Positions 51,601 through 55,303 of a stretch of 55,303 nt of DNA are shown here, piece after piece. Source of the stretch: Gracilaria vermiculophylla. Lineage: Eukaryota > Rhodophyta > Florideophyceae > Gracilariales > Gracilariaceae. The stretch is from contig JAHNZQ020000181.1 in the NCBI GenBank assembly GCA_019155205.2, forward strand, positions 2,005,500 to 2,060,802, written 5' to 3'. The notes under the pieces are model-generated. The model searched no databases, was not told where the DNA came from, and saw only the letters and a list, made by a program, of their open reading frames with translations. The stretch's first letter is position 1. Every line of letters begins with the position of its first letter. The position numbers were made by a program, and so were the translations under genes.

Positions 51601-52263
51601 ACCAACATTCCTGTTTCGGGAATAAATATCGGGCCAGTGCACAAACGGGATGTGACAAAGGCCTCAACAATGCTCGAGAAACGGAGAGAGTATGCGACGA
51701 TTCTTGCGTTTGATGTACCTGTAGAGAAGGAAGCGCGCGAAATGGCGGAAGATGTCGGAGTACAGATCTTCACGGCGGACATTATCTTCCATTTATTTGA
51801 TCAGTTCACCGCACATATGGAGAAAATCAAAAAGGAGAGACGGGAAGCCGTGAACGACGACGTAGTGTTCCCTGTGATTGCGAAGATTTTACCGCAACAT
51901 ATCTACAACAAGAAGGACCCAATCGTGCTGGGTGTGGATGTGATGGAGGGCATTCTGAGGGTGGGGACGCCGTTGGTGGTGAGACATGGTGCTGAATGGC
52001 TGGATGTTGGGCGTGTTGTGAGCATCGAGCTGAACAAGAAGCAAGTTCCTATCGCTAAAAAAGGTGAGAGTGTTGCCGTTAAAACTCAACACAAATCAAC
52101 GGAACACATCATGTACGGGCGGCATTTTGACTTCCAGGACCAGCTGGTGAGCAAGATGAGCCGGGCTGCCATTGATTTCTTGAAGGCAAACTTCAAGGAA
52201 GATCTAGAAACAGAGGACTGGCGATTAGTGATCAAGTTGAAGAAGATGTTCCAGATATTGTAG
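48617..52263 (+). CDS. Translation initiation factor eIF5B (IF2 family GTPase)
   Basis: About 1,200 residues. The N-terminal third has Lys-rich clusters and acidic, coiled-coil-prone stretches typical of eIF5B. The GTPase domain is complete: P-loop GHVETGKT (50500-50523; most family members have Asp where this has Glu), switch I AGGITQQIGATYFP, DTPGHE (50692), NKIDR (50854). Domains II to IV follow up to a TAG at 52261. It joins ribosomal subunits at start codons, with eIF1A. The N-terminus is unresolved: the first frame (from 48617) has no early ATG, so an upstream exon is likely. There are two frame changes, one at the A-run near 48872-48885, consistent with one extra base, the other near 48980, with no good intron seen. 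These may be sequencing errors. Confidence 0.9.
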
Positions 52264-54044
52264 AGCGATTGCTTATTGGTAGGGGCTGACAATTACAGTA
52301 GTGGTAGAAAGTTAAGAATGGACAAAATGCTGTTTGTTGTGTTGAGCTGGAGCGGCGGTGAACGATATTTGAAAATCAGTTCGGCTGCGCTACCCAAAGG
52401 TAGCGTTTGGCCGTGGCCATCAGCGTGCATTCTGGCGAGGCTGAACTCGTCACATCGGGGCTATACGACTGCAGGATAGATACAGCTCTATCGTTGCGGC
52501 AAATGTGCGGTTTGCAGTGTGGACCTGATTTCTGCTGCATGGAATTGGATTGCTGGCAGTGTTCGTATTACTCTTCGCGATGTGAATGGCGTGGATGGAT
52601 GAGAACCGCCGAGGTGTGATCGAGACTGGTCACCAGAAGTGCGCTGTATGAAGGCTGATGCGTTTGTATGAGTTGTGAGCTGATACCAAAGGTATATTTT
52701 GCTATGTCGCGCATACGCGGACATGGGCACGTGCGCTTGGCGCTCGTCGTGTGGAGATGAAGGGCATTAGGTACATGGCACGCGAGTGCGACAGACAGCT
52801 TTGCAAATTATCGCGAGGGGGATCCGGTTTCGAAAGCGCTACACGATGGTATTTTGTTCGCGGAACCGTGGAACGTCGGCGGCAGTGCCGACGCAGCATG
52901 CGCACCTTTCGCCGCTCAAGAGCGAGTACCGTGTACTGCAGCTTGAAAGCGTAGTTGTCTCTACGGGCCAAACCTGCTTTTTGATTGGCGTTAAACGCTC
53001 TGCAGCACGCATTAATTCACAGAGAGATGAATGAACCGTGGACTGTCGAGGCGACCTGCGTCCTGCGCCCTCAACTCCCTTAGTAAGGATTTCACCACCC
53101 CTCGGAGGAGTGTGGGAGCTTACGCCGTTAGGATATTGTTGAGAACCTGCACCTTATGCAAGCAGATTGTAACACCTTAATGGAATGTGTTGGTGGTATT
53201 GCCGCCTTCGTGGAAGGAATCGAGTCCCGTTTTTACCGAGTTTGAGTCCATCTCGAGACATCGAAGCTGATCATCGTGATGTATTCGCCTACCCCTGCTG
53301 ATCTGGCTGCATTTCTTAAGCACGGAGAATGCCCGGAGAAGCGCAAGGGACGCCTCCAGTAGAAGTCAAGGAGGCGGAAGCATTCTCACTATGACTTACT
53401 GACATCGTAGGGTTCTTCAACGGGTCAATCAAATCGTACGGATATCTTGGACTACGATGCTGAGAATTGGAAGGGACATTCATCCCGCTCAAAGCATTTG
53501 TCTGCAACTGCCGGTGCTATCCACGCACGCTCGAAAGGGAAGGAGACACTTGGACTTCAAGTAGTTTGTTCCGATGAAACCGGTGTATCAGAAGTTACTG
53601 GCATACCAATAATAACGTCTGGAGAATACCTCGATGGACTGAACGCCTCTTGACACGGTAAGAGTGAGAGAGTGCAGAAAACGCATGTAACGCACACTGG
53701 ACAACTAGACGTTTTCTGGGTAGTACCTAATACGTGATGCTTCTCCATTCTGGAAAGCGACAGGAACGCTCCGTGGCTCCGATACCTCGGTATGATTTGT
53801 TTTGAGATTCATAATCCACCTGCCTGGAATTCAGCCAGACTCTGTCAGGTACGCGGAGGTGTCCGCAATTTACATCTTATGCACGGCAAACACCGAAATG
53901 ATCGCCCAATTGACGTTTCCCCGCGTGCAACCCCATGTCAGTGCCAACCTCGCCGTTCTACCCTAGCCCATAATACCTGACACACCTCCGTGGATAATTA
54001 CGAACAACCACCACCATAATTGCAACCGCCAGCAGCACCACCGT
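52264..54044. other. Intergenic region with weak decayed frames
   Basis: No clear gene. Around 53160-53655 short plus-strand pieces look protein-like (LMECVGGIAAFVEGIESRF; PTPADLAAFLKHGECPEKRK; GIPIITSGEYLDGLNAS) but are in different frames with stops between. They may be a relic; no family recognised. Confidence 0.4.
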
Positions 54045-54049
54045 CGCAC

Positions 54050-54057
54050 TATATAAA
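54050..54057 (+). promoter_or_regulatory. TATA-like box upstream of copy B
   Basis: TATATAAA lies about 100 bases before the ATG at 54155, a reasonable core-promoter position for an intact gene. Confidence 0.45.
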
Positions 54058-54154
54058 TTGTCGCAATCCGCCCCGTCAGCATATTCTTGAACGTGCCGAC
54101 CTGCAGCGCAACAAACCAAACGTATTACGTAACTGCGCGCTTCAGTACCTCGAC

Positions 54155-54928
54155 ATGCAACACTTTTTCACGCCCTTTGCAGCGTTCACCGCTGCCTTTG
54201 ACGTCGCACACAAGTATGCTTCGAGCTGTATGCAGTGCAGCAAAGCAGGTCGCAATGCACACGCTCCCGAATGCACGTGGGAAGGCGAATCACAGACGTT
54301 GCAGCCCCGACCTCGTCACCATCCGCTCGGTAATGATAGCCATCCGGGCATGGCTGTCGCGATGTGGGCCCCTACCACAGTGCACGGGGTTTTGCCACGG
54401 CCAGTGTGCGATGGCGATGACGACAAGACTTCTCCAGTTAGCCACGATACGGAGGGCAATCTCCAGCTGAAACGCTTGTCCGACAGAGTTGAGCGTCTCG
54501 AAAGAAATTTATTGGCACTACAGCTCCAAGTGCAAGAGCTGGCAAGCTCTTTTCAACTCTACGCGGAAAAAATTGGCCCCTCAAGACTTCACTTGTCTGC
54601 GGCAAAGCATAGTGAAGAAGGGCCAAGGCGGGACAGCGCTGAGCAGCGACAATGCGGCACCTCGAGAGGCAGGAAAGACGCAGCATCACTGCCTGATGCG
54701 GTGAATGGCAGGGATGCGTTCGTTTCGTCGCAAAGCTTGAGCGTAAAGGACCCGCTGGCCGACAGCTGGGGAAGAGCGAGAAAGAGGGAGCGCCCTATGT
54801 ATTCCGCGCATGAGCGATGCTTTTGGTGCGGTAAAAAAGGCTTCAGGGATCACGATCACCCGTGCCGCTCGCACAGAATGCAAGCAAAAAGGCGCATGCC
54901 GATCGAGGGCGGCGAGTCGCACCAGTAA
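54155..54928 (+). CDS. Coiled-coil plus CCHC-like zinc-knuckle protein, copy B
   Basis: The first ATG of the frame at 54155 gives 257 residues; the frame is open upstream without an earlier ATG. Near the N-terminus CMQCSKAGRNAHAPEC offers a Cys-x2-Cys-x10-Cys cluster. A leucine-rich coiled coil follows (LKRLSDRVERLERNLLALQL), then RLHLSAAKHSEEGPRRDSAE and the C-terminal CFWCGKKGFRDHDHPC with a basic tail. All of this except the N-terminal cluster is also seen in copy A at 2-514. The cluster lies outside the part of copy A in the window. No stop interrupts it and a TATA-like box precedes it, so it may be expressed. Nucleic-acid binding is inferred from the zinc cluster and basic tail. It may belong to a repeated or domesticated-element family. 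Confidence 0.6.
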   Translation: MQHFFTPFAAFTAAFDVAHKYASSCMQCSKAGRNAHAPECTWEGESQTLQPRPRHHPLGNDSHPGMAVAMWAPTTVHGVLPRPVCDGDDDKTSPVSHDTEGNLQLKRLSDRVERLERNLLALQLQVQELASSFQLYAEKIGPSRLHLSAAKHSEEGPRRDSAEQRQCGTSRGRKDAASLPDAVNGRDAFVSSQSLSVKDPLADSWGRARKRERPMYSAHERCFWCGKKGFRDHDHPCRSHRMQAKRRMPIEGGESHQ

Positions 54929-55150
54929 GCACTGGAGTCAGGCGCAATACATGCAAAGTTGATAGCTCCTCTGAATGCCGTCAGCGCCTAGATAAATATG
55001 ATTTTGTTTCACAGGTGTGCTTTTCTTGCGCAGAATGTAAGACCGAGATGCACATGCGATACTCGTGTACGTTAGCACACTGCGCAGCGTGGAAGTGGGC
55101 TAGGAAGCGCAGCGGTTGCCCGACGGCGAAGGGGCGAGAGCCAATTTCCG
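54929..55150 (+). repeat. Post-stop block conserved with the left-end paralogue
   Basis: It aligns with 515-740. In this copy TTTGTTTCACAG and then TTTTCTTGCGCAG resemble splice acceptors, so a downstream exon is conceivable. Past about 55150 the two copies no longer match. Confidence 0.5.
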
Positions 55151-55303
55151 CTGCCACGCCGTTCTGCGATGAGATGAGCAACTTCAAGAGTCCCAGCGCT
55201 CCTCTCAATGCCTCAACGAACGGGTCGAGGAACTCCAGCGCATTCAAAGTGAGATGCGGACCCTTTTGGAGAACCATCCGGAACGCAGTGTGGGGCGTGA
55301 TGC
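55151..55303. other. Window end, nothing recognised
   Basis: Short end piece without a supported feature. Confidence 0.4.

Overview
The window is nuclear DNA of a eukaryote. Short GT-AG introns (82 to 113 bases) interrupt several genes, and the products include mitochondrial and nuclear housekeeping proteins (acylcarnitine-type SLC25 carrier, MTRFR-type release factor, LSM8, Cpn10, eIF5B). Genes are dense, with small gaps and both divergent and convergent pairs. VID27 is a fungal, plant and algal family absent from animals, so a unicellular alga or other protist is likely. A red alga would fit, but nothing here proves it. No tRNA or rRNA was seen.

Layout. (1) Bases 1 to about 10,500 are extremely GC-rich. 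They hold the end of a zinc-knuckle-like coiled-coil gene (copy A), a low-complexity protein with repeated R-x-[AV]-S-F motifs, a run of 176 G that is probably an assembly artefact, an MFS transporter, a two-helix membrane protein and a short oxysterol-binding protein with an FFAT-like motif. (2) Bases 10,530 to 27,787 have more balanced composition and are the housekeeping block: SLC25 carrier, MTRFR, LSM8, Cpn10, a 1,452-residue coiled-coil protein, VID27 and xanthine dehydrogenase. I resolved the introns of the carrier, MTRFR, LSM8 and Cpn10. (3) Bases 28,186 to about 46,926 are an island of decayed mobile elements: a Tc1/mariner relic, a piggyBac element with TTAA-type ends and a 100-N gap, a degraded Ty3/gypsy fragment, a roughly 9.6-kb Ty3/gypsy chromovirus on the minus strand, and two more LTRs of its family bounding a small unit. 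(4) Bases 48,617 to 52,263 encode eIF5B, with two reading-frame breaks near its N-terminus. (5) The right end carries a second, apparently complete copy (B) of the gene that starts the window, with a TATA-like box.

The genes are mostly unrelated functionally. Links worth noting are the divergent LSM8/Cpn10 pair, the convergent Cpn10/coiled-coil and VID27/XDH pairs, and the retroelement domains that together reconstruct one element. The best candidates for something undescribed are a long decayed open frame on the strand opposite the chromovirus genes, between its chromodomain and 3' LTR, and the coiled-coil plus CCHC-like gene family at both window ends. The family's similarity continues past the stop codon.
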